Of a stretch of DNA of 64,000 nt, positions 16,681 to 25,591 are shown one piece after another. Numbering within the stretch: the first letter of the stretch is position 1; each line of letters opens with the position of its first letter. A program made the translations under genes and the position numbers. The DNA lies in contig JAZHEJ010000042.1 of NCBI GenBank assembly GCA_036679665.1, positions 4,680 to 68,679 of the forward strand, in the 5' to 3' direction. This DNA is from Tethybacter castelli. Its GTDB lineage: Bacteria; Pseudomonadota; Gammaproteobacteria; Tethybacterales; Tethybacteraceae. The notes under the pieces were generated by a model that saw only the letters and a program-made list of their open reading frames with translations, made no database searches and was not told where the DNA came from.

Positions 16681-16771
16681 TTTCCCCTTGATCTGAAACT
16701 GAATTGTCAGGGTTACGCAATCCTTCCCCAGTGTTTTTTCATTTATTGAGCTTTCTTGCAGGAATCTTTTT

Positions 16772-17107
16772 ATGTCCACATCTGATATTATCCACGTCAC
16801 CGACAAAACGTTCGCCGAGCAAGTTATTGAACAGAGCAAAACCACTCCGGTTCTAGTCGATTTTTGGGCGGAATGGTGCGGGCCGTGTAAAGCGGTTGCG
16901 CCGGTGCTCGAGCAGCTCGCTGCCAACAACGCCGGCAAACTTACCGTCGCAAAGGTTGACGTTGACGCGCATAGCTCATGCGCTCGCGATTACAATGTTT
17001 CAGGGATACCGACTCTGGTGGTGTTTAGTGGCGGCGTTGAAACAAACCGGGCGGTGGGCGCGATGCCGCTTGAGCAATATCAGCAACTAGTTCAGCCTTA
17101 TCTATAA
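16772..17107 (+). CDS. trxA: Thioredoxin 1
   Basis: Cytosolic dithiol-disulfide oxidoreductase, 111 residues. Active site WCGPC (C36, C39), the preceding DFWAEW, buried-Asp segment LVDFW, and cis-proline in SGIPTLVVF (P80). AGGA precedes the ATG by eight bases. The trxA-rho order is the usual gammaproteobacterial one. Cotranscription with rho is likely, since only 59 bases separate them. Confidence 0.97.
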   Translation: MSTSDIIHVTDKTFAEQVIEQSKTTPVLVDFWAEWCGPCKAVAPVLEQLAANNAGKLTVAKVDVDAHSSCARDYNVSGIPTLVVFSGGVETNRAVGAMPLEQYQQLVQPYL

Positions 17108-17166
17108 CCTGAATTGCTGCCCATACCATGTATTCACATTTCTACTAAATAACTGTAGGTGCTTTA

Positions 17167-18675
17167 ATGACATACGACGATTCTGAAACCACTATTGCTC
17201 CGGCTGAGCAAAATCCTCCCACTGAAGTGTATGCTTCTGATCCGTCAGTAATGCAAGGATCGCGGTCGGGCGTAAAGCGTCGCCGCCAGCACAGTCACCG
17301 CAACCGCCGCCCTGGTGGTCAGCGGCCGCGCTCCGGCGGCAACGCAAATACGCGACTGCCTGCCGGCGTGCCCGCCTACAACGGCGAGGAAACGTCTATC
17401 AATCCCGATGCCGAGCAGTATTGGTTGTCGAAGCTGCGTGCCAAAAGTGTTGATGAACTGATGGATTTTGCCGCCGAGCACGGAATTGAAACTCACACCA
17501 ACCGTATTCACAAACTCAAGCTAATGTTTTTAGTCGCAAAGTCGCTTGCCCAGCAAGGGGCGGTGTTACACGGTGAAGGTTGCATGGAAATCTGCTCCCA
17601 GCACGGGTTTTTACGTTTTCCGGAAAATTCTTATTGTCCTGAGCTAGGTGATATTTTTGTGCACTCTTCGATGGTGCGTCGACATGGATTGTTGACCGGA
17701 GATGTGGTCAGCGGCCCGCTTAGCGCTCCGCAAGATAGCGATAAATATTTTGGCATGAGTAAAGTTGAGACGATCAATGGTATTCCGATTGCCGATATCA
17801 AGCGTCGCAAGGTGTTTGAGAATCTGACCCCGACATTTCCTGAAGATCGTTTTGTACTTGAGCGAAATATGCGTGCCGAAGAAAACAACACCGGGCGGCT
17901 GATTGATATTTTCGCGCCGATCGGCAAAGGCCAGCGCGGTCTGTTGGTATCGCCGCCGAAAAGCGGTAAGACGGTCATGTTACAGCATATCGCTCACGCG
18001 ATCGAGGAACAACACCCAGAGGTAGAGTTGATCGTATTGTTGATTGATGAGCGACCAGAGGAAGTTACCGAAATGCAGCGCTCGGTCAAAGGCGAGGTGA
18101 TTGCCTCAACTTTTGATGAACCGGCCACGCGGCATGTGCAGGTGGCGGAAATGATTATTGAAAAAGCCAAACGCCGCGTGGAAATGGGCAAGGATGTCGT
18201 GCTCATGCTAGATTCAATCACTAGGCTAGCTCGTGCGTACAACACTGTCGCACCTCAGACCGGGCGAGTACTAACTGGTGGTGTTGATTCGCAAGCCCTG
18301 CAGCGCCCGAAGCGCTTTTTCGGCGCAGCGCGTAACATCGAGCACGGCGGATCGTTGACTATTATTGCCACCGCTTTGGTAGAGACCGGTTCGCGGATGG
18401 ACGACGTTATCTATGAAGAGTTTAAAGGCACTGGCAACATGGAAATTCATCTTGACCGTCGTATAGCCGAAAAGCGGATTTATCCGGCGATCCTCCTTAA
18501 TAAATGCGGTACTAGGCGCGAAGAATTGCTACTTGATGCGGATGTTTTGCGCAAGACCTGGCTACTGCGTAGAGCGTCGTCAGATCAGGACGAAGTCAAA
18601 AACACTGATTGGATGTTGGAACAGCTTCGCGCCACCAAAAGCAACGCTGCGCTGTTTGCCAAAATGGAACGTTGA
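17167..18675 (+). CDS. rho: Transcription termination factor Rho with extended N-terminus
   Basis: RNA-dependent hexameric helicase that terminates transcription. 502 residues, about 84 longer than E. coli Rho; the excess is N-terminal (1-85): an acidic start, then a basic, arginine-rich tract (residues 36-57, KRRRQHSHRNRRPG and following) and linker. The N-domain begins near WLSKLRAKSVDEL; RNA-binding GFLRFPENSY and KYFGMSKVE follow. P-loop SPPKSGKT (262-269), Walker B VVLMLDS, Q/R-loop region ALQRPKRFFGAARN. AGG lies before the ATG. The P-loop serine replaces the alanine of E. coli. Confidence 0.96.
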   Translation: MTYDDSETTIAPAEQNPPTEVYASDPSVMQGSRSGVKRRRQHSHRNRRPGGQRPRSGGNANTRLPAGVPAYNGEETSINPDAEQYWLSKLRAKSVDELMDFAAEHGIETHTNRIHKLKLMFLVAKSLAQQGAVLHGEGCMEICSQHGFLRFPENSYCPELGDIFVHSSMVRRHGLLTGDVVSGPLSAPQDSDKYFGMSKVETINGIPIADIKRRKVFENLTPTFPEDRFVLERNMRAEENNTGRLIDIFAPIGKGQRGLLVSPPKSGKTVMLQHIAHAIEEQHPEVELIVLLIDERPEEVTEMQRSVKGEVIASTFDEPATRHVQVAEMIIEKAKRRVEMGKDVVLMLDSITRLARAYNTVAPQTGRVLTGGVDSQALQRPKRFFGAARNIEHGGSLTIIATALVETGSRMDDVIYEEFKGTGNMEIHLDRRIAEKRIYPAILLNKCGTRREELLLDADVLRKTWLLRRASSDQDEVKNTDWMLEQLRATKSNAALFAKMER

Positions 18676-18698
18676 TTTTTTGCTAGCAAAATCCATTT
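18662..18698. repeat. Nested inverted repeat spanning the rho stop codon
   Basis: AAATGGA (18662-18668) pairs with TCCATTT (18692-18698); inside lies the perfect 14-base palindrome TTTTGCTAGCAAAA (18678-18691). The structure covers the last rho codons, its stop and the first possible rlmE start (TTG 18697). No T-run follows. Confidence 0.55.
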
Positions 18699-18723
18699 GC
18701 TTTTAGCTGATGTTACAAGCAGG

Positions 18724-19347
18724 TTGAACAAACGCTCTAAAACCCGAACCTGGCTTGCAAAGCACCGCAACGACTATCAGGTCAGACAGGCGGTAGCTGC
18801 GGGCTGGAGGTCGCGGGCCGCATGCAAGCTTGCTGAAATTGACGACCGGTTGCACATTCTGCGGCGCGCGCGTAGCATTCTTGACATCGGGGCGGCACCG
18901 GGAGGATGGTTACAAGTTGCTTTAGAGCGCGCCGCGGTCGGTGCTCGAATTGTCGGAGTTGACTTGCTGCCGATCAAGCCGTTAGACGGGGTGTGTTTGC
19001 TGACAGGTGATATCGGCGACGCGCGGATCAAAAGCGCGATTGCCGCAAAAGTTAGCGCACCGATTGATCTGGTGATGTGCGATGCTGCTCCCAATCTTAG
19101 CGGTTTCCGCGCTCGCGACGAGGCATTGTGTGAACAGCTGCACGCTGAAGTATTTGAAATATGCGTTGCGTATCAAGCTAAAGTATTGTTACTAAAAGGT
19201 TTTAGCGGAACAACAATAAAAAAAGCTGAAAAGAAAGCAAAATTATGCTTTGCCAAAACTAGTTTTTTACATTTGGATTCGATACGCAAACATAGTAGTG
19301 AGGTCTATCTAATTGCAAAACAGGCATTTCACTCATACAATAAATAG
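18724..19347 (+). CDS. rlmE: 23S rRNA 2'-O-ribose U2552 methyltransferase
   Basis: Methylates U2552 of 23S rRNA during late 50S assembly. With TTG 18724 the protein is 207 residues, like E. coli RlmE (209); TTG 18697 would add nine residues and no ATG exists. The catalytic tetrad is complete: K in RAACKLAEID, D in GDIGD, D in MCDAAPNLSG, K in LLLKGFSG, followed by SSEVYLI. The SAM motif is LDIGAAPGGW. rlmE-ftsH linkage is classic; 25 bases separate them. Confidence 0.94.
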   Translation: MNKRSKTRTWLAKHRNDYQVRQAVAAGWRSRAACKLAEIDDRLHILRRARSILDIGAAPGGWLQVALERAAVGARIVGVDLLPIKPLDGVCLLTGDIGDARIKSAIAAKVSAPIDLVMCDAAPNLSGFRARDEALCEQLHAEVFEICVAYQAKVLLLKGFSGTTIKKAEKKAKLCFAKTSFLHLDSIRKHSSEVYLIAKQAFHSYNK

Positions 19348-19372
19348 ATGAAGCTACATATCGAGGAAAACT

Positions 19373-21277
19373 GTGAACAATAGTATGCGCACAATATTTT
19401 TTTGGGGATTAATTTTTGCAGTAATCACGCTGATTTTCGCCAACTTTAACAATGCTGACGACCAGTATGAACTAGTGCCGTTCTCCAAGTTTATGAACGA
19501 TGCGGAGTCTGGTCTGTTTCAGACGGTCACGGTTGATGAGCGACGGATGTACGCTAAAACCACCGATGGACGTCAGTTGATGACTAACGCTCCCGCCGAC
19601 GTGTTCATGCTTTCTGATTTACGCAAGTCAGGAGTGGAAATCATTGCCAAGCCGATCAAGGAACGCTCCTTGCTTGGATCGATATTTATTTCATGGTTTC
19701 CTATGTTGTTACTGATCGGAGTGTGGATATTCTTCATGCGCCAGATGCAAGGCGGGGGCCGGGGTGGAGCATTTTCGTTCGGTAAAAGCCGTGCCCGTAT
19801 GTTAGACAACGAGGCTAACACGGTCACATTCCAGAACGTGGCCGGTTGCGAAGAAGCCAAAGAAGAAGTTTATGAAATCGTCGAGTTTCTCAAGGATCCG
19901 GGCAAATTTCAGAAGCTAGGAGGCAAGATTCCGCGCGGCGTGTTGTTAGTCGGAGCTCCGGGCACTGGCAAGACATTGCTTGCCAAAGCGATCGCTGGCG
20001 AATCTCAGGTACCTTTTTTCTCGATTTCCGGTTCTGATTTTGTTGAGATGTTTGTAGGAGTCGGTGCCGCCAGAGTCCGCGATATGTTTGAGCAGGCACA
20101 GAAAAAGGCGCCGTGCATCATCTTTATCGATGAAATAGACGCGGTCGGTCGTCAACGCGGCGCGGGACTAGGCGGTGGGAACGACGAGCGCGAACAAACT
20201 CTAAACCAAATGTTGGTGGGTATGGACGGATTCGATGAAAACCTTGGGGTGATCGTGATCGCGGCCACCAACCGCCCTGATGTGCTTGATCCGGCTTTGA
20301 CCAGGCCAGGCAGGTTTGACCGACAGGTGATGGTGCCGTTACCGGATATTCTTGGGCGGACGGAAATTTTAAAAGTTCATATGCGCAAGGTTCCGCATAG
20401 TGGTTCTGTAGTTGTCAAAGACATAGCGCGGGGCACGCCGGGATTTTCCGGAGCCGATCTTGCCAACTTGGTTAACGAAGCCGCCCTTATGGCCGCCCGT
20501 CGCAATCATCGTGAAGTTACGATGGCTGATTTCGAAGACGCCAAGGAAAAAATTATTATGGGTTCGGAACGCAAGTCGGTCGTCATGCCCGAACATGAGC
20601 GTAAAAACACCGCTTATCATGAATCCGGCCACGCGATCGTTGCGCGCATGCTTAAGCATACTGATCCAGTGCACAAAGTGTCAATTATTCCTCATGGCCG
20701 TGCACTTGGAGTTACCATGCAGTTGCCGGTCGAGGATCGCTACAACATGAACGCTGAGCAATTGCTAGACAGTATCTGTATGTTGCTTGCCGGTCGCGCC
20801 GCTGAAGAGATTTTCATGAAGCAAAAAACCACCGGCGCTTCTAACGATTTCGAACGTGCCACTGATATGGCCCGGCGAATGGTATCACTGTGGGGAATGA
20901 GCGAGAGCCTGGGCCAGATGGTCAGTAGTGAAAGTGAAGGGGAAATTTTCCTCGGTCGCTCTTTGGTGCAGCACCGCCAGGTTTCCGAGGAGACCTTGCG
21001 TCGAATCGACAGTGAAATTCGCGAAATTATTGATACCCAATATGCCAAAGCGATGCAACTGTTGCGCGACAACATCGATAAGGTTGAAGTTATGGCTAAG
21101 GCGTTACTTGACTGGGAAACTCTCAATGAACTCCAAATTAACGATATCATCGAAGGACGCGACCCGCGGGCGCCGACTGAAGCCGTAGATGACGCTAAAA
21201 ATACTGATGATAAGGAAGACACAGGGGACAGAGGAGGCAAAGCTTCGGTTGTTGTTTCTGATGGTAATCCGGCTTAG
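19373..21277 (+). CDS. ftsH: ATP-dependent zinc metalloprotease FtsH
   Basis: Membrane-anchored AAA+ protease degrading misfolded and regulatory membrane proteins. 634 residues from GTG 19373, preceded by CGAGGAAAA. Two N-terminal helices (about 7-24 and 104-122) bracket a periplasmic domain; Walker A GAPGTGKT (194-201), Walker B FIDEID (251-256), second region of homology with RPGRFDR, zinc site HESGH (416-420). The tail is acidic and ends with DGNPA. Its last 17 bases overlap the next frame. Confidence 0.97.
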   Translation: MNNSMRTIFFWGLIFAVITLIFANFNNADDQYELVPFSKFMNDAESGLFQTVTVDERRMYAKTTDGRQLMTNAPADVFMLSDLRKSGVEIIAKPIKERSLLGSIFISWFPMLLLIGVWIFFMRQMQGGGRGGAFSFGKSRARMLDNEANTVTFQNVAGCEEAKEEVYEIVEFLKDPGKFQKLGGKIPRGVLLVGAPGTGKTLLAKAIAGESQVPFFSISGSDFVEMFVGVGAARVRDMFEQAQKKAPCIIFIDEIDAVGRQRGAGLGGGNDEREQTLNQMLVGMDGFDENLGVIVIAATNRPDVLDPALTRPGRFDRQVMVPLPDILGRTEILKVHMRKVPHSGSVVVKDIARGTPGFSGADLANLVNEAALMAARRNHREVTMADFEDAKEKIIMGSERKSVVMPEHERKNTAYHESGHAIVARMLKHTDPVHKVSIIPHGRALGVTMQLPVEDRYNMNAEQLLDSICMLLAGRAAEEIFMKQKTTGASNDFERATDMARRMVSLWGMSESLGQMVSSESEGEIFLGRSLVQHRQVSEETLRRIDSEIREIIDTQYAKAMQLLRDNIDKVEVMAKALLDWETLNELQINDIIEGRDPRAPTEAVDDAKNTDDKEDTGDRGGKASVVVSDGNPA

Positions 21278-21842
21278 TAAATTATGGGATAGCCGCATTG
21301 TCGGATTGATTATTACCGGCATATTGTCGGTATTTTTTAATCCGGCGGTTGCGCAACAGGATTCTGATCAAGACGAATCATTGTTGGCTCCGGTGCAACT
21401 TGCGGCACGTGCCGGAGACTTTGAACTTGCTTTGAATCGTGTGGAAATTATCGTAAGGCCTGACTTGAAAACTAAGGCTTTTGCGGTGCTAGGCGAGGAG
21501 TATGCTCGTGTTGGCAATCAGGATCTGGCAGAGCAATATTATTCTGAAGCACAGGAGATTTTAAATACAGGAAGAATGCGTAAAATCGAACAAGCTTCCG
21601 CCCATTTGTTTTTAGCACGCTCATACAGCCGCAATGAACAATTCACGGAAAAGGCTCAAGAGCACTTGAACGTAGCCGCGGACTTGATCGGCGGCTTAGC
21701 TGGTATTTCCCTTGATTTGGGGTTATTTGAATTAGCGGCTGTCAGTTATCAGATTAATAAAGATGTGAAGGAAGTCAAACAAATTATTTCTTTAATCGGC
21801 GATCAACAACTGCGCACGAAGTTGTTGGCTCAATATGAATAG
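21261..21842 (+). CDS. Secreted TPR-like protein of unknown function at the folP position
   Basis: 193 residues from ATG 21261, inside the end of ftsH; no Shine-Dalgarno, so coupling to ftsH translation is likely. A signal peptide (helix IVGLIITGILSVFF, cleavage after AVA) implies export. The mature protein is acidic at its start (DSDQDES) and then helical with two TPR-like units: GEEYARVGNQDLAEQYYSEA and LARSYSRNEQFTEKAQEHL. Not recognised as a named family. E. coli and many relatives have folP between ftsH and glmM; this gene is not related to FolP. Confidence 0.75.
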   Translation: MVIRLSKLWDSRIVGLIITGILSVFFNPAVAQQDSDQDESLLAPVQLAARAGDFELALNRVEIIVRPDLKTKAFAVLGEEYARVGNQDLAEQYYSEAQEILNTGRMRKIEQASAHLFLARSYSRNEQFTEKAQEHLNVAADLIGGLAGISLDLGLFELAAVSYQINKDVKEVKQIISLIGDQQLRTKLLAQYE

Positions 21843-21883
21843 GACAAGCACTATATTTATGTCATGTGCTATGTCGGACTAAA

Positions 21884-23209
21884 ATGATTTCCTGTCGGTT
21901 TGGTACCGACGGTATTCGTGGCAGGGTGGGCGTTGACCCGATGGTACCCGACACAATTTTGCGTCTTGGCTACGCGATTGGTAAAGTGCTAGGAGGACGT
22001 GGGCGCGAGGTTGTTGTAGGTAAAGATACTAGGCTTTCCGGCTATATGGTCGAATCGGCGATTGAAGCGGGACTTTCTGCCACCGGCATAGACACTGCCC
22101 TTACCGGGCCAGTACCCACATCCGCAGTGGCTTGGCTTGTCCAGCAGGAAAAAGCTGCGGCAGGTATTGTTATTTCTGCTTCCCATAACCCGCACCACGA
22201 TAACGGTATAAAGTTGTTTGACGGTTTTGGCAACAAGCTATCCGATCAGATCGAAAAAGACATTGAGCGTTTGGCCCATCCGTCCGCGCCTCGGCCAGAA
22301 TGGGTTCATGAGCCCGGTAAAGTAAGAAGATTAGATGATGCGCTAGATCGTTATATCGATTTTTGCGCAAGCACGGTCTCAGACTTTTCTTTACGCGGGC
22401 GCAAAGTGGTTGTCGACGCGGCTAACGGGGCGGCTTACGCAAGTGCGCCGGCGATCGTGCGTAAACTTGGCGCCACCGTAGTTGAGTTCGGGTGTGAACC
22501 GGATGGACGGAATATTAATGTTTCATGCGGTGCGCTTTTACCCGAGTTTGCGGCCCAGGTGGTAAGAGACGAAAAGTGCGATTACGGAATTGTTCTAGAT
22601 GGAGATGCTGATCGCCTGATATTGCTTGATGCCGACGGTCAAATACTAGACGGTGACGTTTGTTTGTATGTGTTGTGCCGATGTCTTGCCGCACGCGCCA
22701 GCGCACCGGCCGGAGTAGTGGGTACCGTGATGTCCAACGAAGCTTTGGCAGTTGCGTTGCAACAGCTAAATATTGAATTTGTGCGCGCCAATGTCGGCGA
22801 TCGCAATATCGCAAGGGAGTTGGTCGCAAGAAAGTGGCAATATGGCTCTGAGCCTTCCGGACATATACTCATGCTTGATCGGCACGGTACCGGCGACGGG
22901 GTTATCGCCGCGCTAGGAATTTTGCAGGCCCTCGAAGCTAGCGGGATGCAGCTGGGCGACGTAGCCGCTGAGTATCGGCCGATGCCGAGCAAGTCGACAA
23001 ATGTAAAAGCGGCAAATCCGCACAAGGTTTGCGAGCTACTGAGTGAAACAGTCAGTGTCGAAGAACAAAAAAAAGAAATTGGTAGAATTATTGTGCGTCC
23101 TTCTGGCACCGAACCGGTAGTCAGACTGTTGGTTGAAGCCAACCAACTGCAAGTGGCGCAAGAAGTATTACAACGCATTGCTCATAAGGCTAGACTCATA
23201 CAATGTTAA
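21884..23209 (+). CDS. glmM: Phosphoglucosamine mutase
   Basis: Converts glucosamine 6-phosphate to glucosamine 1-phosphate for UDP-GlcNAc and hence peptidoglycan and LPS. 441 residues from ATG 21884 (MISCRFGTDGIRG); the frame extends six codons upstream. Phosphoserine loop SASHNP (S100), metal loop DGDADR, sugar-binding GSEPSGH and phosphate-binding RPSGTEPVVR are intact. Follows the TPR gene by 41 bases. Confidence 0.96.
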   Translation: MISCRFGTDGIRGRVGVDPMVPDTILRLGYAIGKVLGGRGREVVVGKDTRLSGYMVESAIEAGLSATGIDTALTGPVPTSAVAWLVQQEKAAAGIVISASHNPHHDNGIKLFDGFGNKLSDQIEKDIERLAHPSAPRPEWVHEPGKVRRLDDALDRYIDFCASTVSDFSLRGRKVVVDAANGAAYASAPAIVRKLGATVVEFGCEPDGRNINVSCGALLPEFAAQVVRDEKCDYGIVLDGDADRLILLDADGQILDGDVCLYVLCRCLAARASAPAGVVGTVMSNEALAVALQQLNIEFVRANVGDRNIARELVARKWQYGSEPSGHILMLDRHGTGDGVIAALGILQALEASGMQLGDVAAEYRPMPSKSTNVKAANPHKVCELLSETVSVEEQKKEIGRIIVRPSGTEPVVRLLVEANQLQVAQEVLQRIAHKARLIQC

Positions 23210-23214
23210 AATCT

Positions 23215-23243
23215 TTGAGCCTCAGGGCTTAAGGTTTTATTAT
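23215..23243 (+). promoter_or_regulatory. Candidate promoter for the adenylate cyclase gene, overlapping a hairpin
   Basis: TTGAGC (23215-23220), 17-base spacer, TATTAT (23238-23243), placing initiation about three bases before the ATG at 23253. The -35 is also the left arm of a hairpin, TTGAGCC (23215-23221) with GGCTTAA (23226-23232), followed by GGTTTTATTATT, which could terminate glmM transcripts. Both readings are possible. Confidence 0.4.
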
Positions 23244-23252
23244 TACTAGACC

Positions 23253-25517
23253 ATGACCAGGATAATCATTAATCTGATATTTGCCGCAGTAGTGGTTTTA
23301 CCGCTATTGACTGTGGCTAGCGGCCCGACAATCTTTTCTATCGGCCTGTTCGAAAAGATTGAGCAGATCGTATACGACGAAAGAATAATAGGTAGCATTT
23401 CATCATCCCAAAGTTATGAGGTCGATGAGCGTATAGTCATCGTTGATATCGATCAAGAAAGCATCGACCAGATCGGGATATGGCCATGGCGACGGGATAT
23501 CATCGCCGACTTTATTTCACTACTGTTAGGTAATGCGCGGATGGTGGTTTTCCAGGATCGTTTCAGTACCCGCGATAACCAAACTGTGAGTATCTTCGAA
23601 GACTTGCAAGATCGTTTTTACTACGATGACGCGATACTAGCGGCCATTCGCCGCATCGAACCTGAATTCAATTACGATCTGCGGTTGCTTAATGAAATAG
23701 ACGGTCAGGAGGTTATTGTCGGGTTCGAATTCGACACGGTACAACGCCAGACCGGCGTGTTGCCAGAATCGGTGGAACTTGTGGATGATAATGAAAGGCC
23801 TATCAGTGGATCGGTATTGCGTTCCGTAGCACGCAACTGGAAATCCTATGAGGGCTTTTTGGGTAACGAAGAGGAATTTAATAAACGCGCGCTTGCAGTC
23901 GGTTTCACCAATTTCCGCACCGATGCGGACGGAGTAATACGCTTTTATGATTTGGTTGCCAGCAATGCCGGGGTTCGATATCCATCGCTAGGGCTGGTTG
24001 CGTTACGCTATTACGATGATCCGACCTTGCCGTTTAATTTTAAAGCTAACATTGGTAGCGACTACTCGCTGGTGTATGGGTCGAGCATCGACAGAATCGG
24101 TGTTGAAGGCCACCAAGTGAATATTAATCGCGACGGCAGCATGCTGTTGAACTTTAAAAGTTTTGGCGGCAAAAACCGTAGTTTTCAGTATATTCCGGCC
24201 CATCAGGTTATTTCAGGCAGTCTCCCTCCCGGAACGCTAGATGACAAAATCGTGTTCGTCGGCTCAACGTCGCTGGTGATAAGCGATTTGTGGTTGACGC
24301 CGGTTAATCCGCAGATGCCGGGTATCGAGATACATGCGACTGCGCTTCAAAATTTGCTTGACAGTTCTGCGCTAAAACGCGGACACAATTCTTGGATTGT
24401 AGAGAATATTTTGTTGATTATCTTGGCCGGCCTAATATCGGTTTTCTATCCCAAGCTTCGAGTGAGCATATCTTTGCTGATCAGCATTGTTCTGATTTTG
24501 GGCGTGTATTACATCAACTACAGTTATTTCTGGCTAGAACACCAGCAAGTATATCGAATTGTGCCATTTGTGATGGTTATCTTGGTACTCACGATGGTTA
24601 ATCTACTGTCGGGATTTGTCGTGGAGTATCAGCAAAAGCGCAAGGTGGAAGGAGTGCTCAACCAGTATATTCCGCCTGAACTTGCTCGTGAGGTGAATGA
24701 AAGTCAAGGTGGATTTTCGATGGAAGGTGAAATTCGTGAGATGACCATTTTGTTTTCAGATGTTCGCGGTTTTACCACGATATCCGAGCAGTTTAAAGCT
24801 CATGAACTGACTAAACTCATGAATCAGATGCTTACCGCATTGTCGCGTCAAATCCACGCCAATCGAGGAACGATCGACAAATATATTGGTGATGCGGTAA
24901 TGGCTTTTTGGAACGCTCCGCTGGACGATCCCAACCACGCCGCCAATGCGGTGCGTGGAGCAATCAGCATGCAGCAGGCCATACGTAAACTGTCAGATGA
25001 GTTACAGGCTAAAGGCTCTCCTGCGCTCAACATGGGAGTCGGTATCAATACCGGAGAAAGCTGTGTTGGAAACATGGGCTCTGAGATCAGGTTGTCATAC
25101 ACGGTGATGGGTGACCCGGTCAATCTTGCGTCTAGGCTTGAAGGTATTACCAAACAATACGATGTTGATATCTTAGTCGGAGAGCGCACCTACGAACTTA
25201 CCAAAGACCAATTTATTTATCGGCCGGTTGACGCGGTGCGGGTAAAGGGCAAGACCAAAGCGGTGATGATTTATCAGCCGATAGGAGATTCGAAAACTGC
25301 CACCAACGAACTTAAGCGTTTCCAATCGGATTCGCTTGCTTACTGGCAAGCTTACACTGAGCGCCGTTTTGAAGAAATGGCCGCTATCTTGCACAAGAAT
25401 TTGGAATTGTATCCAGGTGACGGCTTAATGAGAATTTATTTGGCTCGAGCGATGAAACACCTTGAAATTCCTCCTCCGGACGACTGGGAACCCATTACTA
25501 ATTTCGAAACGAAATAA
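23253..25517 (+). CDS. CHASE2-domain class III adenylate cyclase
   Basis: 754 residues. An N-terminal membrane helix (about 5-25) leads to a long periplasmic CHASE2 sensor (roughly 35-365; note VDIDQESIDQIGIWPWRR and GIEIHATALQNLL), then about three membrane helices (about 378-455) and a C-terminal cyclase domain (about 490-670). Metal aspartates D503 (FSDVRGF) and D547 (YIGDAV) are present. The lysine in DKYIGD (K543) and aspartate in MGDPVN are the adenine-selecting pair, and NLASR supplies the transition-state Asn and Arg, so ATP is the likely substrate. The tail carries a TPR-like stretch. A CHASE2 ligand cannot be inferred. Confidence 0.92.
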   Translation: MTRIIINLIFAAVVVLPLLTVASGPTIFSIGLFEKIEQIVYDERIIGSISSSQSYEVDERIVIVDIDQESIDQIGIWPWRRDIIADFISLLLGNARMVVFQDRFSTRDNQTVSIFEDLQDRFYYDDAILAAIRRIEPEFNYDLRLLNEIDGQEVIVGFEFDTVQRQTGVLPESVELVDDNERPISGSVLRSVARNWKSYEGFLGNEEEFNKRALAVGFTNFRTDADGVIRFYDLVASNAGVRYPSLGLVALRYYDDPTLPFNFKANIGSDYSLVYGSSIDRIGVEGHQVNINRDGSMLLNFKSFGGKNRSFQYIPAHQVISGSLPPGTLDDKIVFVGSTSLVISDLWLTPVNPQMPGIEIHATALQNLLDSSALKRGHNSWIVENILLIILAGLISVFYPKLRVSISLLISIVLILGVYYINYSYFWLEHQQVYRIVPFVMVILVLTMVNLLSGFVVEYQQKRKVEGVLNQYIPPELAREVNESQGGFSMEGEIREMTILFSDVRGFTTISEQFKAHELTKLMNQMLTALSRQIHANRGTIDKYIGDAVMAFWNAPLDDPNHAANAVRGAISMQQAIRKLSDELQAKGSPALNMGVGINTGESCVGNMGSEIRLSYTVMGDPVNLASRLEGITKQYDVDILVGERTYELTKDQFIYRPVDAVRVKGKTKAVMIYQPIGDSKTATNELKRFQSDSLAYWQAYTERRFEEMAAILHKNLELYPGDGLMRIYLARAMKHLEIPPPDDWEPITNFETK

Positions 25518-25591
25518 TGATGAAACAACAAACAATTGGCAACAAAGGAGGCAATTGCGTAGCTAGCGAAGCCGCGTTGTTGCTAAGATAG
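25517..25591 (+). CDS. 24-codon micro-ORF bridging cyclase and phosphodiesterase
   Basis: ATG 25517 shares its A with the cyclase TAA (25515-25517), and the TAG (25589-25591) shares its G with the phosphodiesterase GTG (25591-25593). The peptide starts MMKQQTIGNKGG and ends EAALLLR, with one cysteine. A strong AAAGGAGG (25544-25551) lies inside it. The phosphodiesterase GTG has no Shine-Dalgarno of its own, so this frame may carry ribosomes from one gene to the next. A chance open frame of this length is not rare; the double overlap is what makes it notable. Confidence 0.35.
   Translation: MMKQQTIGNKGGNCVASEAALLLR

Noticed and set aside
25544..25551. AAAGGAGG considered as the Shine-Dalgarno of the phosphodiesterase.
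   Set aside because: It is 39 bases from GTG 25591, and the nearer TTG at 25555 opens only a three-codon frame; no longer in-frame start exists because of TAG 25564.
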